Origin: Bacillota bacterium
GTDB taxonomy: Bacteria; Bacillota; Bacilli; Alicyclobacillales; SLC66
Reading direction: 5' to 3'
Assembly (NCBI GenBank): GCA_021805735.1
Contig: JAJZEE010000005.1
Location: 1 to 61,291 of the forward strand
DNA: 61,291 nucleotides
Shown one piece after another: positions 1 through 7,884 of the stretch (position 1 is its first letter; each line of letters opens with the position of its first letter). A program made the position numbers and the translations under genes. A model generated the notes under the pieces. That model ran no database searches. It saw nothing but the letters and a program-made list of their open reading frames with translations, and had not been told where the DNA came from.

Positions 1-93
1 GCCTCCGCTCCCCGCAAATCGCATATTCCGCAGGGCAAAATATGGAGCAAAAAGCTCAGGTTAACCGCCCTGATTGGTGCTAAGGATGCACCC

Positions 94-249
94 TCATTCT
101 TCGTGGGGCCTCTCTTTTTCGTCGTCCGGATGCTTGTCCGCATCGGACCGCTTCGGCAACCCGAACTCGCGGTAGAGTCCGAATATCAATTCCTTGTTCG
201 GTTTGCCCGTGACCTTGACGGTGACGTGTATATCAGATTTTCTTGCCAT
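94..249 (-). CDS. Small basic/acidic hypothetical protein (51 aa)
   Basis: The ATG at 249 is preceded on the minus strand by a strong AGGAGG ribosome-binding site, so I prefer it to longer reading frames. The product starts MARKSDIHVTVKV and ends in a very charged tail (DKHPDDEKERPHEE). It has no membrane segment and no family I recognise. It lies downstream of the 123-aa gene on the same strand, and the pair probably belongs to the integrative element whose integrase is at 1855-3000. Confidence 0.55.
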   Translation of the reverse strand: MARKSDIHVTVKVTGKPNKELIFGLYREFGLPKRSDADKHPDDEKERPHEE

Positions 250-357
250 GTTGTGCCTCCTCATGCGATCCTTGGACGCCACGCATAGACAAGTATAGCA
301 TCACCTGCAGCAGTTTGTTCCGGCGGCAGACATCTTTGTGATGCACGCACCCTCGCT

Positions 358-729
358 TCAAACGAGGCCGCGCACATCGACTGTCGGTAGGTCCATCGTC
401 ACACTCGGCACCTGATGTTCCAAGGTGACACACCCTTTCGAATACGTGAGCGTCAGCGCTTCGGCTGTCAGCGTTGCCGTGACGTCGCCAGGGAGCAGGC
501 GTGACAAGCCATAGAGATGCGTGAGGGCCACGTTGACTGTATGCTGTCCGTCTGTGATGGCGACAAGCGAGAAATGATTGGTGCGCGTCCTGTCGATCTT
601 GCCGTCTGGATTCACGTACTCGATGCGGACCTTGTGTGACTTCGGCAGTCCGCGAAGCGGCAGCAGGCGCTTGGCGAGCGCAGGGGCAGAGATGGTGTAG
701 GCGAGATCCCGTTCGGCCACGGTTTGCAT
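358..729 (-). CDS. Hypothetical protein of the integrative element (123 aa)
   Basis: ATG at 729 has a GAGGGGG ribosome-binding site about 7 bases upstream. The 123-residue protein looks soluble, with alternating short beta-like stretches (HKVRIEYV, HFSLVAI, VTATLTAEALTLTY). The strand pattern faintly recalls a beta-clamp-like fold, but I see no diagnostic motif and make no functional claim. It is probably co-transcribed with the 51-aa gene downstream (108 bases between them). Confidence 0.6.
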   Translation of the reverse strand: MQTVAERDLAYTISAPALAKRLLPLRGLPKSHKVRIEYVNPDGKIDRTRTNHFSLVAITDGQHTVNVALTHLYGLSRLLPGDVTATLTAEALTLTYSKGCVTLEHQVPSVTMDLPTVDVRGLV

Positions 730-1374
730 GCTAGGCCCCCTCAGATGAATCGTTACGACGCGCGTCGTGCGAATTCAGCGATCCTCAAGGTGAGGACTAC
801 TGCCAAAAAGCATACCTGCAGAGCGCGGATGGTTCAAGCGGGAGAATAACGGCGGCGTCAGCCCAAGTCCTATAGAGGCTGCACAGACGGAGTGCAAGAG
901 TTATTTCGTACTTCTCTGCGCAACCTGCATGTCCGGGAATCCACGCCGCGCAAGGGTTCGCGGGGTTATTTCGTTAATTCGTTTCTTTCGTAAGCGAGTC
1001 CTGCAACACGTCACCACGCGCATTAGTGTCAATTGTGTCGGTTAGTGTCAAGCGGCCTTCCGCATGTCTTTCCGACACCGATAAACCCTTACAGGACAAG
1101 GCTTCCCGCATTAGTGTCAATTCTGTCGAAAGTGTCACCTAAAGGTGTGTGCATGAATTCGCCCAATATCACCAGACAAAGAAACAAAAAAAGAATGCAC
1201 TCACTTACTTGCAAGATAACTGTATAGAGGCATAGAATGCCTATCCTCGCTCCCCCGTAAGGCATGCCGGAGCATTGGTAAGCCGTCAATACACAGCCAA
1301 AAAGAGACCACCCCAAAAACGAGTAGTACTGACGCATTGAAATTACATTCTGTTATGTTGTTATTGCGAAACGT
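730..1374. other. Gene-free stretch with transposon-end-like repeats
   Basis: No open frame here has a convincing ribosome-binding site or protein-like composition. The stretch holds two TTATTTCGT boxes (about 901 and 965) and the TGTC-rich repeats listed separately at 1019-1138. It looks like the junction of mobile DNA rather than a promoter region for one gene. Confidence 0.5.
1019..1138 (+). repeat. Two direct TGTC-rich repeats (possible transposon end)
   Basis: Copy A (1019-1051) and copy B (1108-1138) both read GCATTAGTGTCAATT, then one variable base, then TGTCG, two or three variable bases and AGTGTCA. Each copy therefore carries three TGTC(A/G) boxes at roughly 10-base pitch, and the copies are about 89 bases apart in the same direction. 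Arrays of TGTC(A/G) boxes are typical of the ends of Mu/Tn7/Tn5053-like elements with DDE transposases of the TniA/TnsB group. No transposase of that kind is in the window, so the assignment is tentative. Confidence 0.4.
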
Positions 1375-1593
1375 TTATCTTGCCCCATGCCTCATGTTGG
1401 CTTTCTTGCTTTTCACTTTCTCCCCGGCAAACAGACGAACCGAACGATATACCAATACACCGATAACGGCAAAAATTCCGAGATCCAGCAGAGATTCCAC
1501 AGCATCCGGAATGACGGCGGAATTAACACGGATCACGTACAAAGCGGAACCGGCAGCAAGCATGGCAAGACCATCTCGAGTTTCTTGCTTCAT
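1375..1593 (-). CDS. Small membrane protein (72 aa)
   Basis: The ATG at 1593 has an upstream GAGGAGG box at good spacing, which decides the start over the longer frame beginning at 1608. The product MKQETRDGLAMLAAG... has one clear hydrophobic helix (about residues 34-53, LLDLGIFAVIGVLVYRS) and a weaker one near residues 9-25, with a basic C-terminus. No family is recognised. It sits between the TGTC repeats and the integrase and is probably element cargo. Confidence 0.55.
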   Translation of the reverse strand: MKQETRDGLAMLAAGSALYVIRVNSAVIPDAVESLLDLGIFAVIGVLVYRSVRLFAGEKVKSKKANMRHGAR

Positions 1594-1780
1594 ACCACAC
1601 CTCCTCAATTCAATGTATTCATGGGCCGAGAAGTCCTAGTCGTTGAGTGGTGATCGGAAGATGAAATTTTACTTTGCCCGAACAAATGGAACGCGCAGAC
1701 AGGTGGCAATGATATACCGTCAGCTAACGTAGCTGAACGTATGCTTATAAGGGTTGAAATAGCGAGGTTTATTTTGCAAT

Positions 1781-1813
1781 GATCTAGTTTTGATCTAGTA
1801 TTTATGCTATACT
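1781..1813 (+). promoter_or_regulatory. Integrase promoter with paired GATCTAGT boxes
   Basis: Two identical GATCTAGT boxes (1781-1788 and 1792-1799) lie 11 bases apart, one DNA helical turn. Immediately after comes an extended -10 element TGCTATACT (1805-1813), about 45 bases before the integrase ATG. A matching pair in inverted orientation lies beyond the integrase at 3060-3078. The layout suggests arm-type recombinase sites that also cover the promoter, allowing self-repression; this is inference from position and repetition. Confidence 0.55.
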
Positions 1814-1854
1814 TAGCCGCAGGAGATGTATTTAGGTGAAGGGGGATACACGAC

Positions 1855-3000
1855 ATGGCAACCATCACGAACCGGGGCAAGGACAAGGACGGCAAGGATG
1901 TCTGGTACATACGCGTATTTGTGGACGGCAAGCAAAAGGGGTTCACCTACCACGGCAGCGAACGCGCGGCGAAACGGGAAGCGTCCCAGGCGGAGAATCG
2001 GAGACAACAAGGGGAGACCATTACGCCATCGCGCATGAAAGTGGCCGACTACCTGAATGAATGGATGGATACGTATCAGAAGCAGGAAGTTAATAAGCGC
2101 TGCTACTACAATCATTCCAGTTTGGCCCGGGTACACGTCCTTCCGGCCATTGGTGACAAACGCATGTCCACCATCTCGCCGATGGACTGTCAGAAGATCA
2201 TGAACAAGTTGGCAGCAGAGGGAAAGACCCGTACCGCTGTCATCGTGTTCAATTTAATGAAGAAGGCGTTTCGCAAGGCTGTCGAGTTGGGTTATCTGGT
2301 CAAGAATCCAATGGACCTAGCGACGAAACCAAGGGACCGCGCACAGGAACGCCCCGCGCTTACCGTCGAACAGGTAGATGTATTCCTGGAGGCTATCAAG
2401 AACGACGGCATGCATGCGCTCCTTGCGTTTCTCACACTCACCGGCGCGAGGCCAGAAGAGGCATTCGGCCTAAGGTGGGAAGACGTGAACTTTGGAGATC
2501 GACTTGCTGGCTTTCGTCGCGCCGTCAAGCGCATTCCTGGCGGCGGTTGGGAATTTGCTGAACTGAAGACAGCGGACAGCGAGAGCGACTTCCCCCTTAG
2601 CGACGAACTTATGGAGATGCTTCGGGCGCACAAAAAGGAGCAGGCCAAGATGCGCTTGTCGATGGGCGAGGACTGGACCGATAACGGACTGGTGTTCACG
2701 AACACTGTGGGGAATCCCGTTGACATCGTAGTGGTCAGAAAGCACTTGGCCAAGATTTTGGAGCAGTCAAACCTTCCGTCCATCCGTCTGTACGATCTGC
2801 GGCACAGTTTCGGAAGCGCCCTGCTCGAAAACGGAGAAGACATCAAGACGGTGAGCCTTCTCATGAGACATGCCGACATCAAAACGACAGGGCGTTACAT
2901 GCACGGACACGCGGCCCGCAATCGTCTGGCCGTGGAACGTTTGAGTAAACGTTTGTCGAAGGAGAAGAAGAAGACGGAAGATCAACAGGATGCACAATAA
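1855..3000 (+). CDS. int: Site-specific tyrosine recombinase (phage-type integrase)
   Basis: The 381-residue protein has the three-part layout of Tn916/phage-type integrases: an N-terminal arm-binding domain (about 1-55, TITNRGKDKDGKDVWYI), a SAM-like core-binding domain (about 60-160), and a C-terminal catalytic domain (about 170-365). Catalytic residues visible are Arg in TGARPEEA, the DLRHS motif (the usual preceding His is Tyr: LYDLRHS), the second His in LMRHADIKTT, and the nucleophile Tyr in GRYMHGH. It should catalyse strand exchange between attP and attB. The gene points toward tRNA-Gly, the usual target arrangement. The start ATG at 1855 follows GAAGGGGGA. The charged tail (KKKTEDQQDAQ) is common in this family. 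Confidence 0.93.
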   Translation: MATITNRGKDKDGKDVWYIRVFVDGKQKGFTYHGSERAAKREASQAENRRQQGETITPSRMKVADYLNEWMDTYQKQEVNKRCYYNHSSLARVHVLPAIGDKRMSTISPMDCQKIMNKLAAEGKTRTAVIVFNLMKKAFRKAVELGYLVKNPMDLATKPRDRAQERPALTVEQVDVFLEAIKNDGMHALLAFLTLTGARPEEAFGLRWEDVNFGDRLAGFRRAVKRIPGGGWEFAELKTADSESDFPLSDELMEMLRAHKKEQAKMRLSMGEDWTDNGLVFTNTVGNPVDIVVVRKHLAKILEQSNLPSIRLYDLRHSFGSALLENGEDIKTVSLLMRHADIKTTGRYMHGHAARNRLAVERLSKRLSKEKKKTEDQQDAQ

Positions 3001-3059
3001 TTCCATTTGTGGTGTCCAGGCAGACTGCTGCGGTCTATGTGTAGATCATGCTCGGCCAG

Positions 3060-3078
3060 ACTAGTCCAAAACTAGATC
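3060..3078 (-). repeat. Inverted second pair of integrase-type boxes
   Basis: On the minus strand this reads GATCTAGT, three bases, then GGACTAGT. The first box is identical to those upstream of the integrase and the second differs at two positions. The 11-base pitch is the same as at 1781-1799. The two pairs bracket the integrase gene in opposite orientation, as arm-type sites on either side of a recombinase gene could. Confidence 0.5.
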
Positions 3079-3086
3079 AAACGAGC

Positions 3087-3123
3087 AATCGGATGGCAGC
3101 CATTTACAGGCGACCATCCGATT
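3087..3123 (+). terminator. Hairpin between integrase and tRNA-Gly
   Basis: AATCGGATGG (3087-3096) pairs perfectly with CCATCCGATT (3114-3123) around a 17-base loop, followed by TATG rather than a long T run. It sits between two converging transcripts (integrase on plus, tRNA on minus), so it may end both, though the weak U tract makes this less certain. Confidence 0.45.
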
Positions 3124-3149
3124 TATGTTGTCGTACCGGGCCTTTCTTG

Positions 3150-3224
3150 TGGAGCGGATGACGGGATTCGAACCCGCAACTTTCAGCTTGGGAAGCTGAC
3201 GCTCTACCGTTGAACTACATCCGC
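3150..3224 (-). tRNA. tRNA-Gly (anticodon CCC)
   Basis: Read on the minus strand, the acceptor arms GCGGATG and CATCCGC pair. The D arm contains GTTCAACGGTAGAGC, the anticodon stem TCAGC/GCTGA holds loop TTCCCAA (anticodon CCC, reading GGG), and the T loop contains GGGTTCGAATCCC. The discriminator base is T and CCA is encoded (3150-3152). The 3' end faces the integrase gene, making this the likely attachment site of the element to its left. Confidence 0.95.
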
Positions 3225-3397
3225 ATGCTTGTGACTGGTTCAAGAATACATCGAAGCCACGTTAATATCAAGTCGATATCCTTGGCGACAAAACCTAAAC
3301 TTCAGTTACAATAGGAGAGAAGCGCGCAACCGGATTTAATCGTGTAAAATGATGGAACGCTGTGGAGTTTAGTATAGACAGAAAGGATAGTGAAAGA

Positions 3398-4156
3398 GTG
3401 AAGGTTGCGTTATTTGTCACATGCCTGGTCGATCAATTCTATCCGAACGTAGCTGAGGCGATGATCGCCGTCTGCAACCAGTTGGGCGTATATGTAGACT
3501 TTCCCGAGGCGCAAACGTGCTGTGGACAACCAGCGTTCAACAGCGGGTACGTCGAGGCCGCACGGTCGTCGGCTTTGACATTGCTCAGCGCCTTCGCTGA
3601 TTACGATTACGTGATTTCACCGTCCGGCTCCTGTACGGGCATGATTCATCACTACTTTGCAAAACTCTTCGACGATGACATCGTGCGCCGGGAATTGGCG
3701 CAGGATCTCGCATGCAAGACATATGAATTCTCCCAGTTTATCGTTAATGTTCTGGGTGTCACCGACCTGCATGCTGCCTTTCCCTACAGGGTTACATATC
3801 ACCCCTCATGTCACGGGTCGCGTCTGCTCGGAATTCGCGACGAGCCCTTGCGGCTTCTGGAAAAGGTTCGTGGGATTGAACTGGTCGAACTCGAACATCA
3901 GGAGGATTGTTGCGGCTTTGGCGGGACATTCGCCGTGAAAATGGCCGACATATCGGCGGCTATGGTATCGGAAAAGGTTGAACATGTGGAGGCAACAGGA
4001 GCACAGGTTCTGGTTGGCACCGACATGGGCTGTTTGATGAACATTGGCGGACGACTGCAACGGGAACGGAAGCCGGTTCGGGTGCTGCATCTCGCCCAAT
4101 TGCTTGCCGAAGGTCTTTTACAGTCCAGTCCACCCAAACTGGAGGTTGCGCGATGA
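3398..4156 (+). CDS. lutA: Lactate utilization protein A (CCG-domain Fe-S protein)
   Basis: This 252-aa protein is the LutA/YkgE subunit of the LutABC complex, which oxidises L-lactate to pyruvate in many Firmicutes. Two cysteine-rich CCG domains are visible: ETCCGQPAF-type spacing near residue 40 (QTCCGQPAFNSGY) and DCCGFGG near residue 170, with HPSCHGSR between them. I choose GTG 3398 because it follows AAAGGAT at good spacing and gives the usual start VKVALFVTC; an in-frame GTG at 3362 has no such site. It overlaps lutB by four bases (ATGA), indicating an operon. Confidence 0.93.
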   Translation: MKVALFVTCLVDQFYPNVAEAMIAVCNQLGVYVDFPEAQTCCGQPAFNSGYVEAARSSALTLLSAFADYDYVISPSGSCTGMIHHYFAKLFDDDIVRRELAQDLACKTYEFSQFIVNVLGVTDLHAAFPYRVTYHPSCHGSRLLGIRDEPLRLLEKVRGIELVELEHQEDCCGFGGTFAVKMADISAAMVSEKVEHVEATGAQVLVGTDMGCLMNIGGRLQRERKPVRVLHLAQLLAEGLLQSSPPKLEVAR

Positions 4157-5664
4157 AAACCTCAAGTGAATCCCTTGATTTACAAGACCGGGCAAGACGG
4201 GCTCTGGAGGATGATTTTTTGCGGACTGCCGTCCGCTTCACGACAGAGCGCCTCAAGACGAGAAAAAAGACGGCCACCGAACATTTGGGTCGGTGGGAAG
4301 ACTGGCGTGAACGGGGACGACAGATCCGCGCTCACACGGTGTCGCATCTGGATCATTACTTGGGCCAATTTGCGACAAACGCGCGCAAAGCTGGAGCCCG
4401 CGTTCATTTTGCCGCCGACGCCGCCGACGCAGGGCGGATCGTTCTTGACATTGCGAAACAGCAAGCTGCGACACTGGTGGCCAAATCAAAGTCCATGGTC
4501 ACGGAAGAAATACACCTGAACAGGCATTTGGAAGAACACGGCATTGAAGTTGTAGAGACGGACCTCGGAGAATACATCATTCAACTGGCGGGGGAGGCGC
4601 CATCGCACATCATCATCCCGGCGATTCACAAAACGCGGGAGCAAATTCGCGAACTCTTTGCAGTGGATGGGGCTGAGGATCTCACTACCGACACCAAAGC
4701 TCTCACGGCGTACGCGCGCAAGCGGCTGCGCGCGACGTTCCTGCAAGCGGATATCGGTATCACCGGTTGTAACTTCGCCATAGCAGAATCCGGATCGGTC
4801 GTGCTGTTTACCAACGAGGGCAACGGACGCATGGTCAGCACGTTGCCCAAAACGCACATCGTGCTCATGGGCATGGAGCGTATCGTTCCCAGGCTTGCTG
4901 ATCTCGATGTCATGGCTAACCTTTTGCCGCGCAGCGCGACGGGCCAAAAGCTGACCACGTACATGTCCATCGTGACCGGACCGCGCAAGCCGGAGGAACA
5001 GGATGGTCCTGATGATCTTCATATCGTGATTCTGGACAATGGGCGTTCCCGGCAGTTGGGGAATCCCGAATTCCAGGAGATCCTTCATTGCATCCGCTGT
5101 GGCGCCTGTCTGAACGTGTGCCCGGTGTACAGGAACATTGGCGGCCACTCCTATGGTTCCGTTTACCCCGGACCGATCGGCGCGGTTCTGACGCCGCTCC
5201 TGCAGGACGGACCAGAGTTCGAGGAGCTGCCCTATGCTTCAAGCCTCTGCGGAGCGTGCCATGAGGCCTGCCCAGTCAAGATTCCCTTGCACGACATGCT
5301 GGCGGCCCTCCGCCGTCGACAGGTGGAGAAGGGACGTGGAAGACGCAGCGAACGAATGGCGTTTCGCGGCTTTCAGATGGCCTTTTCGAACGCCCGCCGC
5401 TACAGGGGAACACTTCGTTTGGCACGGATGGCCCAGTCGGTCTTTGGTGTCAGGGAAGGCCGGATCGACGCACAGTTTGGCGCACTGCGCGGATGGACGG
5501 CCACGCGCGCGGCCCCGGCGCTCGCGGACAAGTCCTTTCGGGAACGGTATGCTAGTTTGAAACAGGATGTCGCCACAGGCAGTTCCGCCAGCGGTACGGT
5601 ACAAACATCCGGCGCGGACGGCCAGCTGACAGTCGGGCAAACCGAAGTGAACCGCGATGAATGA
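4153..5664 (+). CDS. lutB: Lactate utilization protein B (iron-sulfur oxidoreductase)
   Basis: The 503-residue LutB/YkgF-type protein has an N-terminal LUD domain (about 60-290; GITGCNFAIAESGSVVLFTN is the typical segment) and a C-terminal ferredoxin-like domain with two 4Fe-4S motifs, CIRCGACLNVCP near residue 315 and CGACHEACP near residue 370. It is thought to pass electrons within the LutABC lactate dehydrogenase complex. It is translationally coupled to lutA (ATGA) and overlaps the start of lutC by eight bases. The tail after residue 460 is low in conserved features. Confidence 0.94.
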   Translation: MKTSSESLDLQDRARRALEDDFLRTAVRFTTERLKTRKKTATEHLGRWEDWRERGRQIRAHTVSHLDHYLGQFATNARKAGARVHFAADAADAGRIVLDIAKQQAATLVAKSKSMVTEEIHLNRHLEEHGIEVVETDLGEYIIQLAGEAPSHIIIPAIHKTREQIRELFAVDGAEDLTTDTKALTAYARKRLRATFLQADIGITGCNFAIAESGSVVLFTNEGNGRMVSTLPKTHIVLMGMERIVPRLADLDVMANLLPRSATGQKLTTYMSIVTGPRKPEEQDGPDDLHIVILDNGRSRQLGNPEFQEILHCIRCGACLNVCPVYRNIGGHSYGSVYPGPIGAVLTPLLQDGPEFEELPYASSLCGACHEACPVKIPLHDMLAALRRRQVEKGRGRRSERMAFRGFQMAFSNARRYRGTLRLARMAQSVFGVREGRIDAQFGALRGWTATRAAPALADKSFRERYASLKQDVATGSSASGTVQTSGADGQLTVGQTEVNRDE

Positions 5665-6352
5665 ACAGGACTTTCTCTTGCGCGTCGCAACACGTCTTGG
5701 TCGCAAGCAACCGTTGGGCGAGACCCCCCGAAGGGCGGTGGTCGGCGCGGCCGGTTTGCGCAGTGCGCGCCGCATCTTTCGGGAAGAAATCATCGCAAGA
5801 TTTTGCGTGGAACTGGAAGCGCAGGGTGGGGTGGCCATTCGTTGCGCGACCACGGCCAGCCTGCGTGACGAACTGTCGCGTGTGCTGCGGCAGCTGTCGC
5901 CGCGACATGTCGCATGTTGGGAAGACGGTCTCGCAGAAGCATTCCAGGTAGAACAGGCATTGTCCGGATACCAGGCGGATGGGCCGACGGCAGTCAGCGG
6001 TACTGCGCGCAAAACCTGGCTGCAAAGGATAGCCGAAGCCGACATCGGGATCACGGGGTGTGACTATGCGATCGCAGAGACCGGAACGGTGGTTTTGCTC
6101 GCAGGCGGTCAACGCGGGCGGGCGGTAAGCTTGCTGCCCAGTGTGCACATTGTGCTCGTTCGCGGAGGGCGCATCCGCATGCACCTTGGGGATGTGCTGC
6201 ATGAACTTGGGCATCTGCCAGATCACACAGGAACGACGCTTCCTGCCGTCAACTTCATCAGCGGACCAAGTCGTTCCTCGGACATCGAAAACGACTTGAG
6301 CATAGGGGTGCATGGACCGGCTGCCTTGTATGCGTTGATTCTGGAAGACTGA
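5657..6352 (+). CDS. lutC: Lactate utilization protein C
   Basis: A 231-residue LUD-domain protein of the LutC/YkgG family. It shares with LutB the segment ADIGITGCDYAIAETGTVVL near residue 130 and ends with SGPSRSSDIENDLSIGVHGP, a hallmark of LutC. It is the third gene of the lutABC operon and starts inside the end of lutB. It ends only 19 bases from the convergent nitroreductase gene; I see no clear terminator in that gap. Confidence 0.93.
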   Translation: MNEQDFLLRVATRLGRKQPLGETPRRAVVGAAGLRSARRIFREEIIARFCVELEAQGGVAIRCATTASLRDELSRVLRQLSPRHVACWEDGLAEAFQVEQALSGYQADGPTAVSGTARKTWLQRIAEADIGITGCDYAIAETGTVVLLAGGQRGRAVSLLPSVHIVLVRGGRIRMHLGDVLHELGHLPDHTGTTLPAVNFISGPSRSSDIENDLSIGVHGPAALYALILED

Positions 6353-6371
6353 TCACTAGTTGGCGAGAGGT

Positions 6372-7019
6372 TCAGAGTATGAGCCGAAGTATTTCCTCAA
6401 CGTCTTTCCTTTTGGGTATCGCAGGTTTTTCGCCAGGATAGCCAAGAGCAATGACCATATTGAGATGTCGGTCAAACCCGATGCCGAGAAACTCTTTTAT
6501 GCTGTGTTCGGCAAGAAGCGCAGGGCCCGTCATGGGGCAACTCCCAAGGCCCATGGCATGTGCGGCCAGCATCAGATTTTGGGCGGCCAGACAACTGCTT
6601 TTTGTGCTCTCCATATCCCAGGTCTGCTGTGACACGAACTGGAGAGGATCGAATATCTTGTCGCGGAACTTTGAGACGTAGGGAGTCGACAGGACAACCA
6701 TCAAGGCAGGCGCGTTTTCAAATGCAGTGGCGTAAGGTCCAAATGAGCGGGCGAGCAGACGCGCCTCCTTTTCAAGTCCGCGACTCTCGGCGTCTCTGGC
6801 CAGTTCGTGAAGTTTCCCCCACGTGATCTCGGAAATTCTGCGAATCTTGTCTGAGTTCAGTACGGCGATAAACTCCCATGTTTGCGAGTTGGTATCACTG
6901 GGGGCATAGCGAGCGCAGTCTACGAGTTCTCGTATGGCGTCAATTGGAACGGGCGTCGGAGCGAACCGTCTGACGCTGCGCCTTTCCCTGATGATCTCTT
7001 TGAATGCCCATTGATCCAT
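6372..7019 (-). CDS. Nitroreductase family FMN-dependent oxidoreductase
   Basis: This 215-aa protein has the family's opening FMN-binding pattern (RRSVRRFAPTPVP, then ARYAPSDTNSQTWEFIAV) and a C-terminal GYPGEKPAIPKRK. Such enzymes reduce nitro-aromatics, quinones or other substrates with NAD(P)H; the substrate cannot be read from sequence. ATG 7019 is preferred over the GTG at 7028 because GAGG lies at proper distance upstream. It is transcribed alone on the minus strand, convergent with lutC. Confidence 0.9.
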   Translation of the reverse strand: MDQWAFKEIIRERRSVRRFAPTPVPIDAIRELVDCARYAPSDTNSQTWEFIAVLNSDKIRRISEITWGKLHELARDAESRGLEKEARLLARSFGPYATAFENAPALMVVLSTPYVSKFRDKIFDPLQFVSQQTWDMESTKSSCLAAQNLMLAAHAMGLGSCPMTGPALLAEHSIKEFLGIGFDRHLNMVIALGYPGEKPAIPKRKDVEEILRLIL

Positions 7020-7144
7020 TGTCTGCACCTCGCGCTTCTGAATAGCTTCTAACTGAATGATTGCGCATTCTTGTAATGACTCGCCAGTTCCTCTCCTCTC
7101 CTGCGAGTTATCGTTTACATATCATTTTGGCTCATCGTTTGCAA

Positions 7145-7300
7145 GGATAGACTTCCATGCCTGAGTTTTGCGAAGCAAAATCTCACTTGCGCCACCAACA
7201 ACCGGGATGAAAAACCCGCTTGGCCGGAATCGTATGCTGTGCCGAGGCGAGTTCGGCGCAGCCGTGTTTGAGAAGCGGCGCAGCATACGGTTCTGGCGGG
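7145..7300 (+). repeat. Intergenic repeat element, copy 1, with long hairpin
   Basis: The element begins GATAGACTTCCATGCC, shows a small hairpin (GAGTTTTGC-GAA-GCAAAATCTC), then CACCAACAACCGGGATG and AAAAACCCGCT (7210-7220). A long imperfect hairpin follows: the arm at 7215-7243 (core CGTATGCTGTGCC) pairs with 7277-7300 (GGCGCAGCATACG). The loop carries GCGAGTT, a small CGGC-GCA-GCCG hairpin, and TGTTTGAG. The same leader recurs at 18243, the leader and hairpin layout at 37441, and a terminator version at 54947. Its function is unknown. Confidence 0.65.
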
Positions 7301-7385
7301 CTTGGATAATCCGCATGGGATACAGGGGAACACTACATCCCAGCGGCGCTTCAGGCAGAACGGAGTTCCCATAGGAGAATGATTC

Positions 7386-7715
7386 GTGGAGGCAGTCATC
7401 ATCGTGGAGGGCAAACATGACAGGGAGCGGTTGTTGCCCATGGTCAACGAGAACACCCGCATCTTCTGCACGTTTGGCATCCCGACTCACGGTTTATTGA
7501 TGCAACTCAGAGAGCAGACAAAAAACGCCCAAGTCTACATTTTTGCTGACAGCGACAAGGTCGGCAGGCGCATTCGCGCTATTCTTGGAGAGGAGTTTCC
7601 GGAAGCGATCCACTTGCATACAAAGGCAGAGTATCGGGGAGTGGAAGACACGCCTGTGGAGTACTTGCAGCAGGTGCTCTTAAAACAGGAATTGCTGAGG
7701 GCGGACTTTTTGTAG
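7386..7715 (+). CDS. Small TOPRIM-domain protein
   Basis: A 109-residue protein that is essentially one TOPRIM fold. The conserved glutamate is in VIIVEGKHDRERL (residues 4-16) and the DxD motif in FADSDKVGRR (about 59-68). Small stand-alone TOPRIM proteins resemble the catalytic part of RNase M5 and primases, so a nucleic-acid cutting or nicking role is likely but not specified. GTG 7386 has AGGAGA upstream. It follows repeat copy 1 and is separated by 169 bases from the acetyltransferase. Confidence 0.85.
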   Translation: MEAVIIVEGKHDRERLLPMVNENTRIFCTFGIPTHGLLMQLREQTKNAQVYIFADSDKVGRRIRAILGEEFPEAIHLHTKAEYRGVEDTPVEYLQQVLLKQELLRADFL

Positions 7716-7884
7716 GCGAATGTGGGCAGGCTGGAGGACGCATGTGGTCAAGCTGAGTCGCGTATAGTGGAAGGGCATGGCAATCCACTGTAAGGGGCGG
7801 ACGATGGTGCGACAGAGGCGAAGGGCACAGCGCAACAGAAAGGGACGCACGCGCGCAGTTGGCCGACGGCCTGGAGAACTCCAA

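Noticed and set aside
1089-1337. 82-aa minus-strand hydrophobic open frame
   Set aside because: Overlaps the TGTC repeats, has no convincing ribosome-binding site and its end is the repeat itself.
4486-5148. 220-aa minus-strand open frame inside lutB
   Set aside because: It lies fully opposite a clear lutB reading frame, has no ribosome-binding site and no recognisable protein pattern.
5239-6054. 271-aa minus-strand open frame across lutB/lutC
   Set aside because: Shadow of the two coupled lut genes in a GC-rich stretch; Arg/Ser-rich composition without conserved motifs.
7215-7300. Copy 1 hairpin resembling a group II intron domain V (GCATACGGTTCTGG)
   Set aside because: The likeness is limited to one arm. 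Copy 3 has the same layout without it, there is no reverse transcriptase or other intron domain nearby, and the AGC triad and bulge arrangement of domain V are not evident.
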